64,000 nucleotides of DNA from Trichoplusia ni (taxonomy: Eukaryota; Arthropoda; Insecta; Lepidoptera; Noctuidae). The position numbers and the translations under genes are program-made. Location: positions 62,001 through 126,000 of the forward strand of contig NC_039484.1 of the NCBI RefSeq assembly GCF_003590095.1, read 5' to 3'. Position 1 is the first letter of the stretch. The number at the start of each line of letters is the position of its first letter. Under the pieces are notes generated by a model. It had not been told where the DNA came from, searched no databases, and saw only the letters and a list, made by a program, of their open reading frames with translations. Positions 21,005 to 31,525 of this stretch are shown here, one piece after another.

Positions 21005-23888
21005 TTGGGACATTCTTTAGAGTTACTGACCAAAAGTCTAACAGTATTTTCGTGGTTAATTAAGAATGTGCATAATGTTTGTATTCTCGTGTCAAGATAC
21101 TTTTTACTTTCAATAAAAGAAGTTAGTATAATACAGACAATAGTCCAAATCACTTACTTATAACAATTGGTGACTTGTACCAACCTAAATATTTCATTAT
21201 TTAACCTTTAATAATTGAAGGGGACTCCAAACACTCAATTATCAAACTAAACAATGGGGTTATTAATAGTAAATCATCAAGAAAATGGCTGTTAATTCTT
21301 CTCTATTCATCAGATACTAATGAGGTTTTATTTTTTAATTATTTTAAAACATAAGTTCAAATGTTTCTAGTTTGATGTATGGTTATGTTATTAACGATTC
21401 AATAACCAATAACATAAACGATAAAATTCATTCAGATACTTAAAATTAAAGTCCGTTTATTAATTAAAATTCCACAAGAGCAAGTACACCAATTTTACTT
21501 TAATTTCGCAGCCGATATGAATACACAATACCAATTGTCCGGCGTCCGGCCACGAGAAAATAATCCGCGGGTATTCACAAAAGCAATTTCACCTGATGAA
21601 ATGGAATTATTAATTATTACCGACTGTCATGGCGTCCGTCCGTTGATCGCTGTCTAACTGATGCCGGTACTAACGTCCATAACAACATGCCCCATTGTGG
21701 ATGGACCACGATGGGCCATCATTTCCACTTCATTTCTCTTGTCATTCCCAGCCATAGGCGAAACATGACCAGCATAAAACGACCCCCATATTCTCCACTC
21801 CAACCAAAATTCACATTCGTTAAAGCATTTATAGAGGGTCATGGCAGGTCTATTTACTTTGGGTAGTGAGGAATATAGACCGATATATCTTGGACCCACA
21901 GTACGTTAAGATTGCTTGCTATAACGTTGATAAAGTGTGTGCTAAAGGTCTAGTTAAATTGGATGCGGTAGCTAGCCGTTCGGAAACTCGCGATAATGTA
22001 GTTGAATTATGGATTTCGCATCTCAAAGTTAATTTCTTCCAGTTTGAGATTTTATTGCATAGTTTCAAATGATATGGACGCAGTTGCAAGGTGATATAAT
22101 TGCAATGAACGGTATGTACATAATAATGTAGTTTGAGCTAATTACTCAGTATACATTGTATGGATGTGTTAAATTGAACAGCTCGCCTTAGCATTTTACG
22201 AACAAAAAAAAATGGAAGTAAGCAGTCTTTATCGCACACATTGTATCTATTGCGAAAATGAAAATATTCTACAAATACCAGCCCACATCGCGTCTCCCGC
22301 GGATCCAAAATACAAAATCCTACAAAATTCGGCATTTCTGCGAATGTTAAACAGGCTGGCCGAGCCGCATTTACATAACTCTCAATTACATTTGGATTTA
22401 AAATGGCCGCCACGTGCGTGAAATAGAAATAAAAAAAATATTTGGCGCGATGCGTGCGGGTAACGACCGAAGGCTGTAAAACTTTATGATTTTTGTGCAT
22501 TCCTGTAACTATGTGAAATAAACAGTGCCCAATGATGGTACTTTTCGTGTCATCGAAGTTTTTGAGAGAGTTTATGGGAAAATTAACAACTGCCTGTGAA
22601 TGATTTTTGGTGGCGTTAGATATTGTATTACAAGTCCAAAGAAATGTTATGCGATTTCTGCACTGAACTGAATTTCTTTTAGTTCACATCATGCATAAAA
22701 TTCTTAAAATTTGAAAGAAATTATTGCTTTTCTGCGACACGATTAAAATCCTTGCCGGATCGTTTAATAAAAATAATCTTATTTTTCACTGACCTATATC
22801 ACAATTTTACCCAATAAATTGGTAATTTAACGTTCACGTTACGTAATAAACGCGTCCAACACCCCAACAATTAAATCGATTTACAATATCACATCGACAT
22901 TGTCCAATGCTGCCACCGCGAACTGTATAAGCACTAAATCAGTGCTAATACAATCGTTTGGGCGTCCAAATTTGTATGTAGCGTGGTACCGAGGCCACCT
23001 GAGGGCTGGCTAAGTAAATTACCATATTGATTGTTTACAGACGTGTTCGTGGTCGGCAAGAGACCCGACAGACAAATATGATCTGGAGTGTTTCGGGCAG
23101 ATACTTGAATAAAGATTCCTGTTTTGTTTTATTGTTTAGTGAAGATTGATTGTGAAATTTGGGGGTGTCGGAATATAAACTTTTTTGGATGTTTTTGTTT
23201 AAGATAATCTTGGTATATTGCAATCAATAATTTTAATGTCATGAATTTCCGTTTTCTACAGTATTATTTCACGTTCTTTTGTTAGCCCTAACTCTAAAGG
23301 AAAAATGCTTGCCTATTAAAATGTACACGATTCGAATTTCCAGTTGTAAATAACTTGGATATTTGGTACCTGTAATTTTAGCAGTATTTTTAGAGAATAG
23401 CAATAATTATGATGAGATTATTATGTATTTTAACAGCTGAAACTCATTATAATAAATTTGATTTTACTGACATTTAAAAACAATCACAATTCGAAAACCA
23501 ACGAAACAAATGACGATTGTTTGTATTGTCCCTATTTGCATTAAAGCTATTTTATGTCCAAATAACGTGCAATGCCCATCTGTCTCTTTATGGCAGTCGC
23601 ACTAAATAGGCTTATCTAATATAATCTGTATTATTTGGGAGATACATTCTTTTTCTAATAAAAAAGGCACATAGTGTTTTCATGCGATGACCAAGACAAT
23701 TTATTTATTTAAAACATAAAAGATTTATTATATTGATAAAGACATGGTCACTATAAGATATTGTTAGATTAGCTTATTACATAATGACTTAAGACAGAAT
23801 AAAGTAGGCACTAATTAATTTGACCGACTGGGTGTAACATGGATCTCACAACTTTATATAGAAAAACCAACCAAGTTGCGAGATTTGT
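21005..23888. other. Noncoding DNA with scattered short ORFs
   Basis: Overlapping ORFs on both strands at 22138-22500 (120 and 69 codons) occupy a less A+T-rich patch but show no domain. The weak exon candidate at 23041 is listed separately. No transposon is recognised. Confidence 0.5.
23041..23112 (+). CDS. Possible small terminal exon (ambiguous frame)
   Basis: An acceptor-like TTGATTGTTTACAG ends at 23040. After it, one frame reads TCSWSARDPTDKYDLECFGQ and then ILE before TAA at 23110. A second frame reads VFVVGKRPDRQI before TGA. The stop overlaps AATAAA with a T/G-rich tract after it, as at a gene 3' end. Two open frames over so short a stretch mean neither can be trusted. The family is not recognised. 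Confidence 0.18.
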   Translation, partial: TCSWSARDPTDKYDLECFGQILE

Positions 23889-24030
23889 TTTTTCCCACGT
23901 TTTTATACACCCACTTTCTTGCTTGTTTGTTCGTCGTTCCGGTTGGATTTTTGCAACTCAATTTTGAGGCACTTCACGATAAGCTAGCAGGCTGAAATTT
24001 TCAGGGTAGCTTCAAACCGGATGACAATGC
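23889..24030 (-). repeat. Family Q repeat, copy 2
   Basis: Minus-strand copy: TCGTTCCGGTTGGATTTTTG, ACTTCACGATAAGCTAGCAG and TTCCCACGTTTTTATACACC match the family Q motifs in reverse. The far end is lost. Confidence 0.6.
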
Positions 24031-25011
24031 AATTTACTACTATAAACACGACTGGACCTGCAAATTTACTAATACAGATTTTAACCTGGCCATTACAGAC
24101 CCGAAATTCCTCTTCACTTAATGGAAGCTTTTACATTTTTTCTGATCAAAATACCATCTTTTGTCCTGATCAATTTTTCCCGCCAACACTCAACGTCGCC
24201 ATTATCTTGTCCGTATTCTAAGCGCTGTCTATTACAAGTTGGTCTAATGGAGGTGTCATGTTTCCATATCGAATAATGTTCCACTTACTTTCCTTCTAGT
24301 GTTCTGCTCAAGGCCTTTGTAGAGTTTTGGTAAAAATATTAGAATTATAATGATGTTGGTTTGGATTTTGTATTTTGATTGGATAATGTTACTGTAGAGT
24401 ATATAGCTGTGTTATAGCTTCTGTTATTTGAAAAATAGATTAAATCAGTCATCAAATGAAAATTTTAAGTCACATATAGAGTCTGGATTATTTGATCTCT
24501 GGCTGAAGGCCAGTCTTCCACCTACATTGAGAAGTTTTGTATACGGGCATAAAATAATTAAAAAAAAAATATCAATATATCTATCAGCCAATTCAACAAA
24601 ACCGATTGCAGACGAAATTAACAAACACACATACATGTATTTTTGTTTAATTATTAAAACAGGTGCAATATCATACACGGGCAACATGCAACAAACGTTC
24701 GCAAAATAAATCATTCATTAATTACGAACTAGTACAGGTTTTATTCAGGAAGTGATATACGGGGGCGGTGTTATCACCTAACCCGCTAATTGCGTTTCTA
24801 CTGTTGAGTTATAGCCCACCGTAGGGCCGGCCCAGACGCAATAACCGCGGAATATGTGTAGGTGAAGACAGAAGTTCAATTATGTACAAAATTGAACTTT
24901 GCTTGAAATAAATATGTACCACATACCCGGAAAATGCTCGGTGCTAAGAGTAACAAGGGCATAGATGGACTTTCAACGATAAATAATAGGGCATTTATTT
25001 ATTTGTTTACT

Positions 25012-25196
25012 TTACGGGCAGCAGCTCGCGGGTCCACCCGCTACAAAGCGAAAATGATCCCACGGGAACATACAATCGGGTTAAAAACTATCTGTGTACC
25101 AGGTTTCGTCTAAATCCGTTCATTGGTTTTTGCGTGAAAGAGGAACAAACAATACATCTATCCATACAAGTTTTCGTGTTTATAATATTAGTAGGA
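25012..25196 (-). mobile_element. Helitron-like element, family C, copy 2 (3' end decayed)
   Basis: The copy begins TCCTACTAATATTATAAACACG on the minus strand (A|TC form) and shares TTGGTTTTTGCGTGAAAGAG with the copy at 10.7 kb. The CTAG end is not preserved, so the left boundary is approximate. Confidence 0.5.
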
Positions 25197-25299
25197 TGGT
25201 TTACCAACAGTTTTTACAGAGTTGCATGAGAATTTGTTTACATAAGGTCATAAAGTAATACTGCACAAATCAATAGCAATCAAAAGCATACATCACTTC

Positions 25300-25709
25300 T
25301 GACGGTAAACAATAATTATAATACGAGAGCGATGACCTCGGGTGAATTTGTTGTCCCTAGAGTTACCAATGTCTATGGAGACAGAACGCTAAGGAAACGT
25401 ATTCCATATATCCTCAACAGTTTACCTGCGGACATCAGAGATGAACAAAATAAAAATAAATTTAAGTCTAAATTAAAAAAATATTTAATAAATACTCTGC
25501 CATAATAACACTCCTTTATAAAATTAATATTAAGTAATACCTTGTTAAGTTTTTATAATAATATGTATAATTTAAGTTTATTTATAAGTTTAAATACTTT
25601 TGATCTCGCAGACAAACAGTGTGTACTGTTTTGTGAGACACTGTACTATGTCATAAGAATAACGTGTACCTGTAATAACTGAATAAATAAATAAATAAAA
25701 TAAAATAAT
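25300..25709 (+). mobile_element. 5'-truncated non-LTR retrotransposon (LINE) 3' end
   Basis: The last 66 codons of a reverse-transcriptase-type ORF are followed by about 175 bp of 3' UTR and a simple AATAAATAAATAAATAAAAT tail ending near 25709. Loss of the 5' part with the tail preserved is the standard result of target-primed reverse transcription. Confidence 0.65.
25308..25505 (+). pseudogene. C-terminal fragment of a LINE ORF2
   Basis: In frame from 25308 to TAA at 25503, the translation includes VVPRVTNVYGDRTLRKRIPY followed by ILNSLPADIRDEQNKNKFKS and KLKKYLINTLP. The pattern of a variable basic region, then W/L-N-S-LP..IR, then FK.KLKKYL is typical of the C-terminus of jockey/CR1-like non-LTR retrotransposon polyproteins. 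No reverse transcriptase or endonuclease domain remains. The fragment has no stop or frameshift, suggesting a fairly recent insertion. Confidence 0.6.
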
Positions 25710-26443
25710 GTATTGGTCTTCTGCTTCTAACCTATCATATGACTACCAACGCCGAGACGATTCACTGTTTTATTCACGACTATTTAAATGTATACAACAA
25801 ACTACAATCTGCATGTTCGATAGAATGTCATGGTCGTTTTTTAGTTACATCCAAGAGTTTTAATGAGGAGTAGTCCGTATGAGCATGAAGGATAAAATAG
25901 TCTGGTAATAGAGAAAAGTTAACAATTGAATAATTTGGTAAATCCAATAGAATAGCGATACCGAACGGTATATGAATGGTAATCCATAAATATTATATTT
26001 GAAAGACAATGTTTTGACAATGCAGAACATTTGAAACCAGTTCGCATAAGAATAATTTGAAAAGAGATTTGAATTTCAAATTATTTTCGCGTATGAACTA
26101 TCTCACAGATTGAGCTAAACCAGATATTGGCAGTCAAATTCCAATGAAAAATCTAATTCATTTCTGATTCCATTTCTGAATCTGATTCCTTTGTCATGAG
26201 TAGTAACAGAAAGCCTTATAGGGAGAAGTGTTATGCCAGCCGAAATGTTTGAAGAGCTACCAGTATTTATACAAACACAAGGAAAATGGACGTTCCTTGA
26301 GATTGTAAAACAAATAAACAGTACCTATATAAAACCGTTACCCCAATCGGACAATAGCCAATCCACTCACAAACTACCCTGCAATACAATGTAGTTTTAG
26401 TGGTCAAAAGTATTGGGACTTGAGAATAAACGGGAACTTTTGA

Positions 26444-26707
26444 ATGGAAATCAGGTGGGAACGGGCGTATAAAATATTTCATGACCGGATCGAAGTTTTC
26501 CAAAACAGTCAGCTGTTCCGCGGAACCCGAATATATTTTGGAAAATGGTCGATTTTAAGCTGGTTTTGTAAACGTTTTGCGGTGGTGATGAATAGGCGAA
26601 CTTTAGCAACAGTTTTCAAGTATGGACTATTTTTAAGTCTGTATGTATTATTTTATTTGATCAAGGAATCACTCGTGTCGGCGGCAAAAGTGAAACTTCG
26701 TCTTTAA
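26444..26707 (+). CDS. Small ORF with one hydrophobic segment; possible type II membrane-protein start
   Basis: This is an 87-codon ATG ORF that begins directly after an in-frame TGA. An internal ATG at 26588 starts a segment beginning MNRRTLATVFKYG, followed by a roughly 18-residue hydrophobic stretch (LFLSLYVLFYLI) and a polar tail. Basic residues followed by one membrane span resemble the N-terminal anchor of a Golgi type II enzyme. A donor-like AAAA|GTGAAA near 26689 could end a first exon before the TAA. No enzyme domain is present and I do not recognise a family. It could be a chance ORF. Confidence 0.25.
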   Translation: MEIRWERAYKIFHDRIEVFQNSQLFRGTRIYFGKWSILSWFCKRFAVVMNRRTLATVFKYGLFLSLYVLFYLIKESLVSAAKVKLRL

Positions 26708-26972
26708 AGTCTAATTAACGTAAAGGGCTTAAATGTGCTAATTTTTTGTTATAAAAAGTTACCACGTTTTCAAAAACATCAAATTCTCAAATAGTTATAC
26801 GGAGAAATTTATAACCGTATGACTTCCCAGACCTTAAAAAAACAGTCACAAGATTAGCACCTAATATCGTCTTTATTCCGTTGGAATAAGGTCACTTTTT
26901 CTCCTTCTTAGCCGCAAAGTAGTGGTCGATTGTACCCACATTACAGCGATAAAGGTACACCCAAATTGCAGT

Positions 26973-27146
26973 TTTATCTCTCGTTGCAATCAAATGCAAG
27001 CTGCGGTGATGTATTGTGGCGTTCACTTACAGTAAGCGCGGTTGATTCGCTTTCGTGTGCTGATAACGTGTTAGAGGTTGTTTCCTCTGGTGTCTGGATG
27101 TTACTGTTGCATTTTAGGTTTGATTTTGATGGTATGATTATATTTC
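26973..27146 (-). CDS. Coding-like minus-strand ORF without start codon
   Basis: On the minus strand a stretch of about 57 codons is open between TGA and TAA. Its composition is Ser/Thr/Glu/Asn-rich (for example NIQTPEETTSNTLSAHESES), and a perfect GTAAGT donor begins at 27030, in the middle of it. There is no ATG and no convincing acceptor upstream. It may be an exon fragment, a decayed repeat or chance. The opposite strand is also open over much of the same interval, which weakens the case. Confidence 0.15.
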
Positions 27147-27460
27147 GTCAGGTATCGTAATAGAGCTCAAATTAAGAGAAATATGTTTTTTTCTTTTTTT
27201 TCAGATTGGAAATTATCGAATGACTTCCTCCGCTTTGGTTTGAAAGTAAAGGAGTGTCTGACTTCTACTAATGAAATGAAATCATTAATTCTGTTAATAC
27301 GTCATCACGATTACATGTAACTTTTTAAGCTAGCTGGATTCGACATTTCCTAACTGGATACCCTGAGAAACGTAACTAAAACTTCCTTAATTTACCCTTC
27401 GTGTACCTTGATGGTTGCCCAAACAAAAAAGTAAAATCAAATGAACTATTATTCCATTTA

Positions 27461-27596
27461 GGCCCGATTTTTCAATCGTCAGATAACTTTTATCTAAAAT
27501 AAATATGGCCGTTTGACAAATTTTCTATACAAAAGCTGTTAAAACGTCAAACATATTCGTCGAATAAAAGTTATCTGGAGATTGAAAAATCGACCC
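27461..27596. mobile_element. 136-bp PIF/Harbinger (Tourist)-like MITE
   Basis: Terminal inverted repeats of 33 bp begin GGCCCGATTTTTCAATC (left) and GGGTCGATTTTTCAATC (right, reverse strand), 29 of 33 matching. The element is flanked by TTA on both sides (27458-27460 and 27597-27599). A 3-bp TWA target duplication and GG-starting TIRs are hallmarks of PIF/Harbinger MITEs. Inner sequence is also palindromic, so the whole element can form a hairpin. Confidence 0.65.
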
Positions 27597-27966
27597 TTAA
27601 ATTTATAATTATATTCCATTTAAAAGTTGTCCTCAGTACTCAATTCACCATTCAATAGAATGATCAAAAAATAAATAAGACGAATAAAAAAGTACATTAA
27701 TATTGACTTTACATTCTTCATAAACTCCAATCACAATTTCTCTTTCACAATCATAACTTCGTTCTTTCCAAAGTCAAACATACCCAAATTGGGTACAGAA
27801 AGAAAAACTGATTACAATAAACAAGTTAGCTGGTACGGCAATATCCTTGACATTTGTAACTTGTGTACATAAATAAGGCAAGAACCGCAGCTTAGCTAAA
27901 ATTATATGGCACAGGCAAACGGTAAGTTGTATGCAAATGGATGGAGAACGCGAATACAGTTCGGGA

Positions 27967-28398
27967 TTTTTTAGGGTTACGTATCAGAAGGGTAAAAATG
28001 GAACCCTGTTACTAAGGAATTATGTGCGAACTCAGTTTGACTCGGGAGACGCAGCGTCAGCTCATGATTGGGTGAAAACTAGTCGGAAAATTTCGATAAA
28101 TACACGTGAGTAAACCATTACATCATTTAATGATGAATAATTCTCTCGATAGTTACTATCAAAATAAGGCTATCTGTCCGTCCGTCACCAGGCATGTCTG
28201 TATTTCATGAAACATGTTAGTGAGAGAGTTGAAATTTTCACAAATATTATATTCCTGTAAAAAGCCGACGCTAAGCATCGATTGGTATAAAAGTTTGATA
28301 TCTGATGTACGAGCTATTTTCTGCAAATTTTGTTCTTATTAAGATTCTTTTTGCGGAACTATTGTTGTGAGCGTGGCTTTCACTTGACCGGTTTTTAA
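27967..28398 (-). repeat. Family G repeat interrupted by a family P insertion
   Basis: The left part (TTAGGGTTACGTATCAGAAG onward to 28017) and right part (TATCTGTCCGTCCGTCACCA to CACTTGACCGGTTTTT) are the two halves of one minus-strand copy. They are separated by the element at 28018-28164. Confidence 0.65.
28018..28164 (+). repeat. Family P repeat, copy 2, inserted in a family G repeat
   Basis: It contains GCGTCAGCTCATGATTGGGT, TACACGTGAGTAAACCATTA and CTCTCGATAGTTACTATC. It splits a family G element and is bounded by TAAGG on both sides (28013-28017 and 28165-28169), a possible 5-bp target duplication. Confidence 0.6.
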
Positions 28399-30847
28399 AT
28401 CAGAATGTGCTAAGAAACGAAGGAAGGAATCCATTATGCTATAATAAGGCTAACTTAGGTTAGGCTAGTTATTTCGGTATTTTCAAAGAGGTACCTACTG
28501 AAATTTGTATGCATAATTTTGTTTTACACAGTAACTAGAATATATCCTACAGATAAGCGAGCCTGTTCCCATAAAATTCGAATGGATTGATCATGCTATT
28601 CGGACAATTACTCTAATTCGACCCATAATATTTTGGTACGCCCATATTGTTTCTAGAATCTAAAAATATAAAGCATAGTTAAAGAAACCCTCAATTAAAA
28701 AAAAATCATAAAATTAAATACCTTACCTGACGACAGCTAACCAAAAATTAGGTTTATAAATTAATTAATATGCTAAAATGTTCCACAATTGAATGGTCGG
28801 AACTTAAGTAAACTCAACCACAGAGCAGTTTAGTAAACAGTGTTTCCCTCTCTCATATTATACATAATTCACGGCGTTTACCCAAGGGGGGTGGGTAGGA
28901 GTGGGAACTACGTGCTGTACTTACACGACCATTGTTTAGTGCAATTCATACCCATATTTATCACCAGTTTCTTGTTTGCATAGTGAATATTCAAAACAAG
29001 CCCAAATACCGAAAATTCATTTTAAATCAAAGAAGTTAAAAAAGTCCACGTCCATTTTAAATAACCTGAACTGAAAGAATTAACCCTTAAAAAAGTTTTA
29101 TTCGATATCCTCTAATATTTGATTTTTCGATTTTGATTTTGAATGACATACCAATCCCCTTAAAAGTAAATGTTTTTTTTTTTGCAATAATCTATGTTCT
29201 CAAATGATGCTTAACGTTAATGAATTATTAACATATTTCACTCTTTGACTAAAATCTATTATGGAAACCATTTTTAGAGGTTGAAAAACCTAATTTACGA
29301 AATCAATTTAGAAAACTCCTATCATCACCACCTACAGTATAACAAACAGGCAACCTCATTAACACTTATTCCTGCTTCACATGAAAAGAGGATTTTACCC
29401 ATCAACTTTATTTCCACTAGAACAATAATGGCGTCGCAATTCACACAAAACCTACCTTTAGAACTAAGTGAATATATCTCCAACAACAGCCATACAGTCG
29501 AGTCTCCTCCATTCCGAATACAATATTGCATTATATTATCCTACAGTATTGCATCGGACCTCATAAAGTGCCATAAACCGATAGCTAATGCCTGCATTAT
29601 TACTCCAGTCCTAGTTACGGCCACACTTATGATAATGACTTACAGTTACCAATACCGTTCACAATCGTAACTATTTTCAGGTGAATTATGTTCATTGATT
29701 TTTGATTGCATTAAACGAATTACATTATTCAAATGCGGTGTCTATATCAGCACTTATATCATAAACTGTTGGACTTGTTTTAATGTAACTGCTCATAGTT
29801 TTGGAGATTATCTCCTAAACTACTTAAACGATTTTGTTAAATTCCTATTAATGTACAGTCACGTTATTGAGTGGTGAAATAGGTGATGCGTTGATAATAT
29901 TAGCCAAAGCATACAATACCTTGTAAAAGAAATGATTGATGACCCGAATGACCCTTCACATTTTTTGGGGAAATTTTGTCATTGTGGGATTTCTTCAAAA
30001 ATATGCAAGAGGTCTTTTAAAGATCCAAGTTTTGTATACAGAGAAATTGACGGTAAGCATCTTTTACAAAAGGCTAGAGTGAATACGGAACCAGGTAGGT
30101 AAATAGGTAGATAGTCCTTATAGTTTGTTTATTATGAAATACATTTTCATGATATCGGTTATGAACTTGACATAGAATATAAATAATATAATATATCAAT
30201 AAAATTCGCTCTTAAGATCGCACTGTTGGTCGTATCTACCAAAATTACCCCGTATAAAACAGGCTGTTTCTCTACCAAACAAAAGCAATACATGAAACAT
30301 TCACCAGACTCCCATTAGCTTGTAAAACACGTCGATACTTTACTCATTAAGCTCATCTAAAGCAATCTCCGACACCATTGTTCTAATAGCCAATAATTAT
30401 CCAGTTCGCAGCTCCTTCATAAAGATTTTCAACGTCCATACTACAATTAATACCCAAACAATGCACTAACGAAGCAAACAATATTGAACGTTGCAAGGAT
30501 GGTACACACCGATCTAAACGTCTTAACTACTTGGAAGCACAAGCGAAAATGAGCTTTGTTTTAGGGTGGTTTAAGTTTCAGTTTGTTTGGTGGTTCTGAT
30601 AGTGATTATGCTTTTATTATCGAGGTAGAATGAAGGGTATGGAGGAGAAATCACGGGCGGATAGCTTTCAATTGATAGTTTAGTTTGCAATGTGAAGTTC
30701 GATGTTCCTTTTCAAGAACAAGTTACTCTGTTCGTATTCGCGTAGGTTTGCCTACCTCAGGGAGTTTTGTCTGATGCAACATGTTAGAATAAATAACAAT
30801 TGAGTTTGTGGGTTAAATGTGTGTTTTGGAGTTAGCAAACGGAAACC

Positions 30848-30942
30848 TATCGCGGAAGATCCGCTGTCTGTCTCGTGGTTCGTTCGTTTACCAGGCTGTA
30901 TCTCATGATAGGTGACAGCTATATTGATTTCTAGGAATTGGC
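30848..30942 (-). repeat. Family G repeat, short fragment
   Basis: TACCAGGCTGTATCTCATGA and CCGCTGTCTGTCTCG match the central region of the minus-strand family G copies. Both ends are lost. Confidence 0.45.
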
Positions 30943-31505
30943 ATTGTATTTATAACTGTCAAATAAATTTGTAAAACAATTTTAAAAAGCCACAACGAGA
31001 AAGATTTCGCATTAATGTAAAATTCCATCTTTGTCTCACATTACAACACATGGTGACAAATATAATTCTCAGAACGAAACTTATAAAATGTTTTTCTTAA
31101 ATCCGCCTTTAGTCTCTATATAGATAAGCTAATAAAATAATCTTCCCTTTTTATTTCACTAAGCGACTTTTCTGAGCAAACTCTAAAGGTTCAAAGATTC
31201 TCGAATTCACGAATCGTTGGAGTCTAAAGTCGCTTCTTCCAAGTCTTGCGACCGACGCCTCTTTTACGGAGGGCCTCTCATTTCTTCCGGCCCATTTGCT
31301 CAGACTGTCAATTCCATATCCATATATTAGGGAGGTTGAGTGCACCTAATTAACCCGCTATCGTAGTAACACCTGCTCTAAGATATTCGTGTCATTCTAT
31401 ATGTCGCCTGACGCCTGTAGGTACAGAGTAGATCAGGGATCAAAGATAAATAGTTGTGATTTCAGGAACGGGCGTGTAATTTTTTTGATCATTGAAGAAT
31501 TATGA

Positions 31506-31525
31506 GTGTGTGTGTGTGTGTGTGT
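31506..31525. repeat. (GT)10 microsatellite
   Basis: Ten uninterrupted GT dinucleotides, likely polymorphic. It is the longest pure dinucleotide run noticed in the window. Confidence 0.9.

Noticed and set aside
22138..22500. 120-codon minus ORF with an overlapping plus ORF
   Set aside because: Both strands are open over the same stretch and neither shows a domain. This looks like a compositional effect.
29281..29670. Longest ORF in the window (129 codons, plus)
   Set aside because: No recognisable domain, low-complexity A+T-rich codons and a non-ATG start. Expected by chance in 64 kb.
31151..31345. Minus-strand 64-codon ORF ending next to AATAAA
   Set aside because: No ATG, no family recognised, and only a weak acceptor (TTAATTAG).
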